DNA from: Rhodovastum atsumiense
Lineage (GTDB): Bacteria > Pseudomonadota > Alphaproteobacteria > Acetobacterales > Acetobacteraceae
Direction of reading: 5' to 3'
Length of the DNA stretch: 64,000 nt
Assembly: GCA_026225115.1 (NCBI GenBank)
Contig: JAMFSE010000044.1
Coordinates: forward strand, 18,174 to 82,173
In this document: piece by piece, positions 18,453 to 26,948 of the stretch
Layout of the letters: every line of letters starts with the position of its first letter
Position numbering within the stretch: the stretch's first letter is position 1
Position numbers and translations under genes: made by a program
The notes under the pieces: model-generated
Told to the model about the DNA's origin: nothing
What the model saw: only the letters and a program-made list of their open reading frames with translations
Database searches by the model: none

Positions 18453-19324
18453 GCGCCCGCTCCTGGCTGTTCGTTCCGGGTGATAGCCCGGCGAAAATGC
18501 GCAAGGCGCTGGGCGCCGGGGCCGACATCCTGATCCTCGATCTGGAGGACTCCGTTGCGGCCGACCGCAAGCCGGCGGCACGCGCTGAGACCGCCGCTTT
18601 TCTGACGGAATTCGGCGCAAGCGGCGCGGCGCTTTGGGTTCGGATCAATCCTTTGAGCACCGGCCTGGCGCAGGCCGATCTCGCCGCCGTGATCGCCGCG
18701 GGGCCGGCCGGGATCGTCCTGCCAAAGCCGGATTCCGGGGCTGAGGTTAAAGCCGTCGCGGCTTTGCTGGCTGACGGCGAGGCGCGCGTTGGCCTTCAGA
18801 GAGAAATTTCCATCCTGCCGATCGCCACCGAAACCCCGCTTTCCGTGTTCAATCTGCACAGCTATGCCGGCGTAACCGCACGACTGGCTGGCATTACCTG
18901 GGGGGCCGAGGATCTGTCCGCCGCCGTTGGCGCTGCCACGCCGCGCGCCGGCGGCTGTTTTACGCCGCTCTATGAACTCGCCCGCAGCCTATGCCTCGCC
19001 GGCGCGGCAGCCGCCGGCGTGCCTGCGATCGAAACCGTCTACCCCGATTTCCGCGATCTCGACGGCTTGCGGCGCTATGCCGAGTGCGGACGCCGGGACG
19101 GCTTTACCGGCATGATGGCAATCCATCCCGGGCAGGTCGCGACAATCAACGCCGCCTTCACGCCGGCACCGGTGGAGGTGGAGCGGGCGTTGAAGATCAT
19201 CGCGCTGTTTGAGGCCAATCCGGGCGCCGGAACTTTGGCATTGGATGGCATAATGCTGGATGCCCCGCATCTGCGCCAGGCCCGCCGCATCGCCGCGATG
19301 CACGCGCATGGCGCCAGCGAGTAG
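18449..19324 (+). CDS. CitE-like CoA ester lyase (HpcH/HpaI aldolase superfamily)
   Basis: This is a 291-residue TIM-barrel lyase that cleaves 3-hydroxyacyl-CoA esters such as citramalyl- or malyl-CoA types. It has RSWLFVPGDSPAKMRKAL at the start, DILILDLEDSVA (metal/acid region), an Arg in VRINPL, PIATETPLSVFNL with the metal-binding Glu, and GAEDLSAAVGA. GFTGMMAIHPGQV is the CitE C-terminal motif. The GTG start overlaps the MaoC stop. The exact substrate is not predictable. Confidence 0.88.
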   Translation: MSARSWLFVPGDSPAKMRKALGAGADILILDLEDSVAADRKPAARAETAAFLTEFGASGAALWVRINPLSTGLAQADLAAVIAAGPAGIVLPKPDSGAEVKAVAALLADGEARVGLQREISILPIATETPLSVFNLHSYAGVTARLAGITWGAEDLSAAVGAATPRAGGCFTPLYELARSLCLAGAAAAGVPAIETVYPDFRDLDGLRRYAECGRRDGFTGMMAIHPGQVATINAAFTPAPVEVERALKIIALFEANPGAGTLALDGIMLDAPHLRQARRIAAMHAHGASE

Positions 19325-19438
19325 GCGCAGGAGAAATCAAACCTCCCAGCCATCGCGGCGACGATACCGGGCCGGCGGGTCTGCGGCCGTCGCAATTTCA
19401 AACCCTATTGTCTTGCCGCTAAACCAAGGAGAAGCCCG

Positions 19439-20512
19439 ATGGGCCAACAGATCGGCCAAGAACAGCAAGGAGATAGCAGCCGACGCTGGACACAACGCCC
19501 GGCCGGCGCGAATTGGGGTGATTTCGGTGCAGACGACCAGATCGGCCGATTGAACCTCATTACTCCGGAACGCCGCCGCGCGGCTGCCGCGGAAGTCCGG
19601 GAAGGGATCGCTTTCTGCCTGTCACTGCCGCTGGACATACCGCGCGCCGTATTGAACCCTCGCCGCTTCCCGCCGGTCCTGTCCTTCTCCATGCGCGGCG
19701 AGGATCCGGCCTTCAACTACCCAATGGCAAAAGTAAATCCCGGCCAAACCGACATTGTCTGCGATGATCGCGTAACGATGAGCCTGCAATATTCCACCCA
19801 GTGGGACTCGCTGTGCCATATCGGCTGCCAGCATGACGCTTTCGGTGACGGAAAATTGCGCGCGACCTATTACAACGGCTTCCGCGCCTGCGAAGAAATT
19901 GTCGGACCTTACGACTATCTGAATGACCGTACCCCAGTGCCCGGTCCTTTTGGCGCCCGCGCGCTAGGCATAGAACGCATGGCCGAAACGGGCTTACAGG
20001 GCCGTGGTGTGATGATCGATCTGCATGCCCATGTCGGACTCGAGCATATCGCCGTTGGCTATGATCGGCTCATGCGCATCATGGAAGCCGATCGCGTTGT
20101 CGTGGAGGCGGGCGACATCCTCTGCCTGCGCACCGGTTTTGACCGCGCTCTGCTCGCGCATCATGCCGACCCGGCCTATCCGTTCGAGCAGCACCGCTGC
20201 AGCGGGCTCGACGGCACCGATGACCGGCTGCTGCACTTTATCGATGACTGCGGCGCCGCGGCGCTGGTTTCGGATAACGAGGCGGTCGAACTGCTGCCGG
20301 ACGCAACCTTCGCCGCACCGCATGGCACGCGAATCCCGTTGCATAATCTCTGCCTTTTCAAACTCGGCATACCGCTGGGCGAGATGTTTCTGCTGAGCGC
20401 GCTCGCTGACTGGCTGCGCGCAAATCACCGCTCGCGCTTTTTATTCACCGCGCCGCCGCTCAGACTGCCGGGCGCCGTGGGTTCACCCGTCACCGGTGTT
20501 GGCACCGTATAG
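19439..20512 (+). CDS. Cyclase-family (kynurenine-formamidase-fold) metal hydrolase
   Basis: This is a 357-residue member of the longer cyclase-family proteins, distant relatives of kynurenine formamidase and of polyketide cyclases. It has RWTQRPAGANWGDFGADDQIGRLNLITPE at the N-terminus and TQWDSLCHIGC, the Q-W-D-x-L-x-H form of the metal motif in this subgroup; GVMIDLHAHVG and GDILCLRTGFD follow. These enzymes often hydrolyse cyclic amides, esters or 1,3-diketones. Its place before an acyl-CoA dehydrogenase suggests ring opening in the pathway (inference). Confidence 0.82.
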   Translation: MGQQIGQEQQGDSSRRWTQRPAGANWGDFGADDQIGRLNLITPERRRAAAAEVREGIAFCLSLPLDIPRAVLNPRRFPPVLSFSMRGEDPAFNYPMAKVNPGQTDIVCDDRVTMSLQYSTQWDSLCHIGCQHDAFGDGKLRATYYNGFRACEEIVGPYDYLNDRTPVPGPFGARALGIERMAETGLQGRGVMIDLHAHVGLEHIAVGYDRLMRIMEADRVVVEAGDILCLRTGFDRALLAHHADPAYPFEQHRCSGLDGTDDRLLHFIDDCGAAALVSDNEAVELLPDATFAAPHGTRIPLHNLCLFKLGIPLGEMFLLSALADWLRANHRSRFLFTAPPLRLPGAVGSPVTGVGTV

Positions 20513-20521
20513 GAAAAATAG

Positions 20522-22714
20522 ATGAATTTCGAACCTTCTGAAGACCAGACCATGATTGCCGAGACATTCGCGCGCTTCCTTGATGAGCACAGCAGCATGG
20601 TGCGCGTGCGCGCAGCCCTGCCGTTGGGCCATGACGCAGCACTTTGGCGCGGCCTGGCGGAAATGGGCTGCTTTGGCATGCGCGTGCCGGAGGCGGCGGG
20701 CGGCAGCGGGCTTGGCCTGTTCGACGCGATCCTCTTCATGGAAGAGGCCGGCCGCACCCTTGCTTCCGGGCCGCTCGCGGAAGCAATCATCGCCGCGCAA
20801 ATCCTGGCCGCCGCGAGGGAGGACGCTTTGCTGGAAGCAGTTCTGTCCGGCACCAAAATTGTCACCATCGCGCTGCAGGATGCCGCTGCACCGGTGCAGA
20901 TTGTCGCCGGCGGCGCCGTGGCGGATTTCGTTCTCGTACGCGACGCCGGCAGTATTTTCCTGGTTACGCCCGCGCCGCATGAAACGCAGGCCAAATCCAA
21001 CCTGGCCGGCACGCCGATCGCCGCCATCCGGCTGGATAGCGGCGCCGACCGGCGCAGACTGGAAGGCAATGCCACCGATGCTTTTGCAAAAGGGCTGGAG
21101 GAATGGAAATTGCTGACGGCTGCAGCCCTTGCCGGCCTTGGCCTGGAGTCGATCCGGCTCGCCGCCGCTTATGCCAGCGAACGCGTTCAGTTCGGCCAGC
21201 TGATTGGCACCTATCAGGGCATTTCCCACCCGCTTGCCGATCTTTATGTCGAGACTTTGGGTGGCAGACATTTCCTTTGGAAAACCGTTCGCGACATTGC
21301 CGACGGGGCGACGGATGCCGCAGCGGAAATACCGCTCGCCTTATGGTGGGCGGCGGGCGCTGCTGGCCGGTCCGTCGCGCAGGCGCTCCACACATTCGGC
21401 GGCTACGGATTAACCACCGAATACGACATCCACCTGTATAACCTGCGCGCCAAGGCCTGGCCGCTGGTGCATGGCGACCCGGCGCTGCTGCTCAACGAAG
21501 GCGGTCAGCGGCTGTATGCGAATGCGCCCGCGCCCTTGCCGGATGCCGGCGAGGTCTCGATTAATTTCGATCTCGGCGAGGAGGCGCGCGTGCTGGCTGC
21601 CGAGGTGGACGCTTTCTTCAAGGAAACGCTGACACCGGAACTGCGCGCCAAAGCGCATTATTCCTTCGCCGGCCACGACCCCGGGGTGCATCAGAAACTG
21701 GCGCAAGCAGGGCTGCTGTTTCCTTCCTGGGCAAAGGAGAACGGCGGCCGTGGCGCCAGCCCCTACGCCACCAGCGCTGCAATGGGTGTGTGGGAGGATT
21801 ACAACTGGTCCAGCCATGCCGCCGGCACCACGCAAATGGTCGGCGCGATTATCCGCGCCTTCGGATCCGACGAGCTGAAATCTGAAGTGCTCAGCCGCAT
21901 TGTCGCCGGCGAGGCCATATGCAGCCTCGGCTTCAGCGAACCCGCCTCCGGCTCCGACGTATTCAACGCCAAAACCCGGGCGACGCCGGAGGGCAATGGC
22001 TGGCGCATCGACGGTCAGAAGATGTTCACTTCCGGCGCCAATATTGCCGATTACGTCCTGATGCTGACACGGACCGATCCGGATGTGGCCAAGCACAAGG
22101 GCCTGACGATGTTCATTGTGCCGTTGAAGGCCAAGGGCATCGAAATTCAGCCGGTTTATACGTTTCAGGATGAGCGCACGAACATCACCTTCTATGACGG
22201 CGTGCATATTCCCGACAGCTACCGGCTGGGCGCGGTGAATGGCGGCGTCAAGGTAATGTCCGCGAGCCTGGAGATGGAGCATGGCGCGAGCTGGATCAAA
22301 TCGCAGCGCCATATGCTGCACGAGGCGGAAGTTTTTTGCCGCGAGACCAACCGCAACGGACAGGCGATGATCGAGGATCCGAAAATTGCCGCGCGGCTGG
22401 CGAAAGTATTCGCCGGAAATGTCGTGACCGAGGTGATCAACTATTATTCGCTCTGGTCCAGCGTCGAGCGCAAACCGCATCGCGGCCAGGGATCGATGTC
22501 GAAACTATTTTCATCCGAGCGCTTCCGTACGGATGCGGCCGATCTGCTCGATCTGCTGGCGCCGGAATCGCTGTTCACTGATGACGGGCCGGCCGCCTAT
22601 ATCAATCTTTCCTATCGCCACGCGCAAGGCACCACCATCTACGGCGGCACCAGCGAGGTGCATCGCAGCATGGTGGCCGAGCGGGCGCTCAACCTGCCGC
22701 GTACCCGGGCCTGA
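20522..22714 (+). CDS. Fused double acyl-CoA dehydrogenase (two ACAD domains)
   Basis: This is a 730-residue flavoenzyme made of two complete acyl-CoA dehydrogenase-like domains. Residues 1-~345 resemble the small subunit of two-subunit ACADs and end with HTFGGYGLTTEYDIHLYNLRAKAW. Residues ~365-730 resemble the large subunit, with EAICSLGFSEPASGSDV, GWRIDGQKMFTSGANIADY and GTTIYGGTSEVHRSMVAERALNLPR. The position of the usual catalytic Glu (Y-E-G-T) is Gly here; a Glu in LEMEHG may be the base instead. Two unfused pairs lie at 31218-33372 and 45168-47364. It should introduce a double bond in a bulky acyl-CoA. Confidence 0.9.
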   Translation: MNFEPSEDQTMIAETFARFLDEHSSMVRVRAALPLGHDAALWRGLAEMGCFGMRVPEAAGGSGLGLFDAILFMEEAGRTLASGPLAEAIIAAQILAAAREDALLEAVLSGTKIVTIALQDAAAPVQIVAGGAVADFVLVRDAGSIFLVTPAPHETQAKSNLAGTPIAAIRLDSGADRRRLEGNATDAFAKGLEEWKLLTAAALAGLGLESIRLAAAYASERVQFGQLIGTYQGISHPLADLYVETLGGRHFLWKTVRDIADGATDAAAEIPLALWWAAGAAGRSVAQALHTFGGYGLTTEYDIHLYNLRAKAWPLVHGDPALLLNEGGQRLYANAPAPLPDAGEVSINFDLGEEARVLAAEVDAFFKETLTPELRAKAHYSFAGHDPGVHQKLAQAGLLFPSWAKENGGRGASPYATSAAMGVWEDYNWSSHAAGTTQMVGAIIRAFGSDELKSEVLSRIVAGEAICSLGFSEPASGSDVFNAKTRATPEGNGWRIDGQKMFTSGANIADYVLMLTRTDPDVAKHKGLTMFIVPLKAKGIEIQPVYTFQDERTNITFYDGVHIPDSYRLGAVNGGVKVMSASLEMEHGASWIKSQRHMLHEAEVFCRETNRNGQAMIEDPKIAARLAKVFAGNVVTEVINYYSLWSSVERKPHRGQGSMSKLFSSERFRTDAADLLDLLAPESLFTDDGPAAYINLSYRHAQGTTIYGGTSEVHRSMVAERALNLPRTRA

Positions 22715-22724
22715 TGGAAAAATT

Positions 22725-23525
22725 ATGACCAGCGCAGCACATATGCTGATTGAGGAAGATGGCCCGATTCTCATCGCCAGCCTCAATCGGCCGGAGAAGT
22801 TGAATGCCATCAGCCGCCAGGTATTGGAAATTTTCGAGCCGGCGCTGCATAGATTTCGCGACACGCCGGCACTGAAAGTGCTGCTGATCCGCTCATCCGG
22901 CCGCTATTTCTCGGCCGGCGCCGATCTGCGCGAAGCCGGTGGCGATGGCACGTTCCCTGATACCGGCTCAGTGATACGCGAGACGCATCGGCTGGGGTTG
23001 AACGGCATGCACCGCATTTATGACGAGATGGAGCATATCGAGAAACCCATCGTCGTTGCCCATCAGGGGACATGCGTCGGCGGCGGGTTGGAGATATCGC
23101 TCTCCTGCGATTTTCGTCTCGCCTCGGAAAATGCGCGCTACAGTTTTCCAGAAGGAAAATTCGGTGTGTTGCCGGCCTCCAACGGGGTCAGCCGCCTCAC
23201 CCGCATCGTCGGCACGCATTGGGCGCGCTATCTGGTGATGGGCAATGTGATCGCCGACGCCAACAAGGCGCTCATCATGGGGCTTGTGCATGAGGTGTGG
23301 CCGGAGGCAGGATTTCAGGAACGCGTTCTGGAATTCTGCCGCCATCTGGCAGGCAACAACGGCGAACAGATGGGCACCGCCAAACTCGCCATCGAAATGG
23401 CTTACGACGTCGGCCTGGACATGGCGCGAAATGTGGAACGCATGGCCAACAGCGCGCTGATGCTGGCGCCCGATTATATCGAGGGTTACAAGCGGCACAT
23501 CGGCACGATCGGCAAGAAGGGCTGA
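22725..23525 (+). CDS. Enoyl-CoA hydratase/isomerase family protein
   Basis: This is a 266-residue crotonase-fold protein. ASLNRPEKLNAIS, the oxyanion segment RYFSAGADLREA and GTCVGGGLEISLSCDFRLASENARYSFPEGKFGVLP are all present. The start at 22725 lies 10 bases after the ACAD stop, so the two enzymes are one unit and probably act in sequence. It ends at a hairpin with a T-rich tail that faces the aldolase gene. Hydration of the enoyl-CoA made by the preceding enzyme is the likely role; isomerase or lyase activity is possible. Confidence 0.9.
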   Translation: MTSAAHMLIEEDGPILIASLNRPEKLNAISRQVLEIFEPALHRFRDTPALKVLLIRSSGRYFSAGADLREAGGDGTFPDTGSVIRETHRLGLNGMHRIYDEMEHIEKPIVVAHQGTCVGGGLEISLSCDFRLASENARYSFPEGKFGVLPASNGVSRLTRIVGTHWARYLVMGNVIADANKALIMGLVHEVWPEAGFQERVLEFCRHLAGNNGEQMGTAKLAIEMAYDVGLDMARNVERMANSALMLAPDYIEGYKRHIGTIGKKG

Positions 23526-23557
23526 CGTTCGAAGCGATCAGCCTCGATTTTATTTTT
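23520..23557. terminator. Hairpin terminator between convergent genes
   Basis: GGCTGA (23520-23525) pairs with TCAGCC (23538-23543), followed by a T-rich run to 23557. The hairpin overlaps the enoyl-CoA hydratase stop and the end of the opposing aldolase gene. It looks like a Rho-independent terminator for the rightward operon. Confidence 0.5.
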
Positions 23558-24299
23558 GCTCCAGCCAACTTCGCGCTTGTGCGAGATCGGCCGCAGCGCC
23601 ACGGCGCAGCAGTCCGATATCGCTGCTGATGGTCAGAAACTGCATGCCCTTTCTAACCAGCGCTTCCGCGTTTGCCGCGCCAAGCGTCGCAACGCCGGAA
23701 ATCTTGCCGTGCTGCTTGGCGGTGGCAATGACATCGTCGATTGCCGCCAGCACTTGCTCCGGCATCACCAACGCTGGGCCCAGGCCGAGCGAAAGCGCCA
23801 AGTCCACAGGCCCGACGAACAGGCCATCGACACCAGGCGTTGCGGTGATGGCATCCAGGTTTTCCAGCGCCTCTGCGGTTTCGATCATCACGAAGCAGAG
23901 CGGCTCGCGCTTTTCTCCGGACGCGGCGTAATAATTGCGCACCGGTCCGAAAGAACGGATGCCACGCGGCGGGTAGCGGGTGGCCTGTGCGGCGATGCGC
24001 GCCTGTTCCGGCGTTGAGACCATCGGCACAATAACCCCGGCGGCGCCCAGATCGAGCGCCCGCATGATCTGCATTGGATCATTCCAACCGACGCGGACCA
24101 ACCCCGGGGTGCCGTTCAAATCGAGCGCCTGGAGAAGATGCAGGGCGTCATCCATCGTGACCGCGCCGTGCTGGCAATCAAGGATCACCCAGTCGAAACC
24201 CGCCTTGCCGAGCACTTCGACGGCGACGGAGTCTGCGATTGATATCCAACTCCCAAAACTCGGCCGGCCGGCCGCCGCGGCTTCACGTATCTTATCCAT
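23550..24299 (-). CDS. HpaI-type class II aldolase
   Basis: This is a 249-residue metal-dependent aldolase of the HpcH/HpaI family, which splits 2-oxo-4-hydroxy acids into pyruvate (or similar) and an aldehyde. GSWISIADSVAVEVLGKAGFDWVILDCQHG has the catalytic His after D-x-(Q/E)-H, followed by the Arg in VRVGWNDP, VPMVSTPEQA and the metal-binding Glu in VMIETAEALEN. VDGLFVGPVDLALSLG completes the motif set. It is transcribed away from the SDR gene at 24468 across a 168-base gap with a strong inverted repeat. It probably cleaves a ring-derived keto acid. Confidence 0.9.
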   Translation of the reverse strand: MDKIREAAAAGRPSFGSWISIADSVAVEVLGKAGFDWVILDCQHGAVTMDDALHLLQALDLNGTPGLVRVGWNDPMQIMRALDLGAAGVIVPMVSTPEQARIAAQATRYPPRGIRSFGPVRNYYAASGEKREPLCFVMIETAEALENLDAITATPGVDGLFVGPVDLALSLGLGPALVMPEQVLAAIDDVIATAKQHGKISGVATLGAANAEALVRKGMQFLTISSDIGLLRRGAAADLAQARSWLEQK

Positions 24300-24392
24300 G
24301 CGCTCCTCCTATTGATTGTTTTTGTTCCTGACCGGCGACATTACTGGGCTTTGGCCGAGATTGCGTGCAAAAATTTCGTTTCCTGATCGCCC

Positions 24393-24437
24393 GCGTGATA
24401 AAGTCACTGCGCGCGACAGAGCTGACCGTTATCACGC
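24393..24437. promoter_or_regulatory. Nested inverted repeat GCGTGATAA...TTATCACGC
   Basis: GCGTGATAA (24393-24401) and TTATCACGC (24429-24437) are perfect 9-base arms. Inside them GTCA (24403-24406) pairs with TGAC (24423-24426), separated by a one- or two-base bulge. The whole sits in the divergent gap of the aldolase and SDR genes, 30 bases before the SDR ATG. It may be a paired operator or a 5' leader hairpin. Confidence 0.45.
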
Positions 24438-24467
24438 TTATCAGTCAGGCTAAAGAAGGCGAGGAAT

Positions 24468-25253
24468 ATGGCGGATATCATCGGTTATACCGGCAAGCGC
24501 GCCGTGGTCACAGGCTGCGCTTCGGGCATTGGGCGCGCAGCGGCGGCGCTGCTGCTGGAGCTTGGCGCTGATGTTCATGGGCTTGACCATCAAGCCTGTG
24601 ATCTCAAGCTTGGCAGCTTCACCGGCGTCGACCTCGGCGACCCAGATTCCATCGACAGTGCCGTTGCAAACCTCGACGGACCGGTGGATGCGCTGTTCAA
24701 CTGCGCCGGGCTGGCGCCGACCCGAAAGCCTATGGAAATTTTGAAGGTGAATTTTCTGGGAACCCGCTACCTGACTGAGCAGGTTCTTCCGCGCATGCGG
24801 GCCGGCGGCGCCATCGTCAGCACGTCTTCAAATGGCGGCCTGGGTTGGCGCAAGCATCTGCCGGAAATTAACGACCTGCTGACGCAGACGGGATTTGACG
24901 ATGGTATTCGCTGGTTCGAACAGCACGGTGAAAAATTCAGCAACGCCTACAGCTTTTGCAAAGAGGCGCTGATTGTCTGGACGATGCAGCAATCCGCCAT
25001 TCTGATCAAACGCGATATTCGCATCAACTGCACCAGCCCCGGCACCGTGCAAACGCCGATGCTGGACGAGATTGAAATGGTCGTACCGCAGGCAGCGATC
25101 GATGCCGTGGCGGAGCCGATCGGCCGGCGTTCGGCGCCGCATGAGCAAGCATGGCCGCTGGTGCTGCTGAACAGCCCTGTTTCCGGCTATATCAACGGCG
25201 TCGATCTTGCGGTCGACGGTGGATTTGCGGCGATGCTGAACATGCGCGCTTAA
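24468..25253 (+). CDS. Short-chain dehydrogenase/reductase, hydroxysteroid/coniferyl-alcohol-dehydrogenase-like
   Basis: This is a 261-residue NAD(P)-dependent SDR. The cofactor motif is TGCASGIG near residue 16, the NAG-equivalent is NCAGLAP, the catalytic Ser is in STSSNGGLG and the Tyr/Lys pair is in YSFCKEAL. The insertion around HLPEINDLLTQTGFDDGIRWF and the motif NAYSFCKEALIVWTM are typical of the 3-alpha-hydroxysteroid dehydrogenase/coniferyl-alcohol dehydrogenase subgroup. It would oxidise a secondary alcohol on the substrate. It is the first gene of a rightward group with another SDR and an SGNH hydrolase. Confidence 0.88.
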   Translation: MADIIGYTGKRAVVTGCASGIGRAAAALLLELGADVHGLDHQACDLKLGSFTGVDLGDPDSIDSAVANLDGPVDALFNCAGLAPTRKPMEILKVNFLGTRYLTEQVLPRMRAGGAIVSTSSNGGLGWRKHLPEINDLLTQTGFDDGIRWFEQHGEKFSNAYSFCKEALIVWTMQQSAILIKRDIRINCTSPGTVQTPMLDEIEMVVPQAAIDAVAEPIGRRSAPHEQAWPLVLLNSPVSGYINGVDLAVDGGFAAMLNMRA

Positions 25254-25275
25254 TAGATTTTCAGGAGTGCAGGGC

Positions 25276-26099
25276 ATGGTTCAGGATCAGTTGGCGGTTA
25301 TTACGGGCGCCGCCGGTGGCATGGGTTCGGCGGTCGCGCGGATTTTTGCCCAGCAAGGATGGAGGCTGGTGCTATGCGATCTGCATCCCACGCCACTCGC
25401 AGCGCTGGCAACGGAGCTTGGCGAAACGCAGTCGGCCATTGTAGCGGGCGATGTTACCGCTCCGGATTACGCCGCCCGGATTCTCGAAGCTGTTGAACGG
25501 CCAGGATCGGCGCGCTGGTGCATGCCGCTGGGGTTTCCCCGACCATGGCTGATGGCCGGCGCATTCTGGCGATCAATTTCACGGCGACGAAAACGCTGGT
25601 CGAGGCGCTGCTGCCAAGCATGGCGCTGGGCGGGACAGCCGTGCTGATCGCATCGAATTCCGGACAGATTTTCGCCCGCCCGATCGTCGATCGGACGGTC
25701 CGAAAACTGCTCAAGGGCAAGCTCTCCCCACTTGCCCGGCTGATGCTGCGTAGCCCGCGAACTGCCTACCCGCTCTCCAAACGCGCGGTGCAGCTTTACG
25801 CCAAGGCGATGTCACCGGCATTTGGTAGAATGGGTGCGCGCGTCGTTTCCCTCTCACCGGGCATTATCGATACCGAAATGGGGCGGCAGGAGGATAAGGC
25901 CGGGCCAGAGATGCAGAGAATGATTTCGGTCACGCCGCTCGGGCGTACAGGAAAGGCTGAAGAAATCGCATCGGTTGTCGCATTCCTTGTCTCACCTGCT
26001 GCCAGTTATATTTCCGGCACCGATATTCTGGTCGATGGCGGAACGATTGCCGGCATCGAGGCAGCGGGCGGAGCGATGAAAGTCATGAGAAAAAGTTGA
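25276..26099 (+). pseudogene. Short-chain dehydrogenase/reductase with a one-base frameshift
   Basis: The 5' part (from the ATG at 25276, AGGAG upstream) gives AVITGAAGGMGSAVARIFAQQG, a normal SDR cofactor motif. Near 25510 the frame slips: inserting one base after CCAGGATC joins it to GALVHAAGVSPTMADG and the rest of the protein. That rest carries the catalytic Ser in IASNSGQ, Tyr/Lys in YPLSKRAV and the normal C-terminus SYISGTDILVDGG. All catalytic parts survive, so either the gene was recently inactivated or one base was lost in assembly. If intact it would be a ~274-residue SDR. Confidence 0.8.
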
Positions 26100-26869
26100 G
26101 GCGGCCTGCGGTGGATGCGCAATATGTTGCGTTGGGCAGTTCCTTCGCCGCCGGCATTGGCCTCGGGCCACGCGCGCCCGGGAGCCCGTGTTTATGCATG
26201 CGCAGCATTAACGGCTATCCGCAGCAACTCGCCCGTCTGACCGGATTGCGGCTTGTTGATATGAGCTGTTCGGGCGCCACGATGCGGCAGGTGTTGCATG
26301 GAGGGCAATATTTTCAGGGCCCGCAGCTGGACGTGTTGTCTGTTGAAACGGAGGTGGTGACGCTTACGGCAGGCGGCAATGATGTCCGCTATGTGGGTGA
26401 TCTGGCCATGATGGCCGGAAGTAAACAGCACAGTGTGGCCGGCTGGTTTTTGCGCCGCGTTTGGAAAGGCCCAATGCCTGCCGAGCAGCGTAAATTTTCA
26501 GAGCTTTCGTTGAACTTGCGCGAGACATTAACGGAGGTCCGCCGCCGTGCGCCGCGCGCCCGGATATTTTCGGTAACCTATCCCAGCATTTTGCCGTTAA
26601 AAGGGACTTGCCCGGCATTGGGCCTCAGCGAAGCAGAGGCTTTGATGATGCGTGACGTCGGGGCGGAACTTGCCGAGATAACCCGTAAAATTGCCCGCGA
26701 GGGCGGCGCCGAGATTATCGACATGGAAATGCTGTCCCGCGATCATCACGCCTGTTCGCCGTCACCCTGGGTGAATGGCTGGAAGAAAAAAGATGGTGCC
26801 CAATTCCATCCGACATTGGCCGGCGCTGAAGCAACGGCAAGAGAGATTGCAACGGCTCTAGGGTATTAA
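26096..26869 (+). CDS. SGNH/GDSL-family hydrolase
   Basis: This is a ~257-residue esterase-like protein. YVALGSSFAAGIG carries the block I serine in the G-S-S form, followed by SCSGATMRQV, TLTAGGNDVRYVG (block III G-x-N-D), and a C-terminal FHPTLAGAEATA with the catalytic His. No signal peptide is visible, so it is probably cytoplasmic. I use the TTG at 26096, which overlaps the SDR stop (TTGA); a GTG at 26111 is also possible. It may cleave an ester made by a BVMO (inference). Confidence 0.82.
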   Translation: MRRPAVDAQYVALGSSFAAGIGLGPRAPGSPCLCMRSINGYPQQLARLTGLRLVDMSCSGATMRQVLHGGQYFQGPQLDVLSVETEVVTLTAGGNDVRYVGDLAMMAGSKQHSVAGWFLRRVWKGPMPAEQRKFSELSLNLRETLTEVRRRAPRARIFSVTYPSILPLKGTCPALGLSEAEALMMRDVGAELAEITRKIAREGGAEIIDMEMLSRDHHACSPSPWVNGWKKKDGAQFHPTLAGAEATAREIATALGY

Positions 26870-26902
26870 GCCAGAGTTTTCGAGCAACTCCGGTCCAGAT
26901 CA

Positions 26903-26948
26903 GTGAAGTTTTTTTGCTTCTTTTTGTTCACAAAAAGAAGGCCTTCAC
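26903..26948. terminator. Bidirectional hairpin terminator
   Basis: CTTCTTTTTG (26917-26926) and CAAAAAGAAG (26931-26940) form a perfect 10-bp stem with a 4-base loop. An outer GTGAAG/CTTCAC pair (26903-26908 and 26943-26948) flanks it. The T- and A-runs give U-tracts in both directions, suited to the convergent SGNH hydrolase and enoyl-CoA hydratase genes. Confidence 0.65.

Noticed and set aside
25500..25520. Programmed ribosomal frameshift in the SDR gene
   Set aside because: No slippery heptamer or stem-loop follows the frame change, so a mutation or sequence error is simpler.
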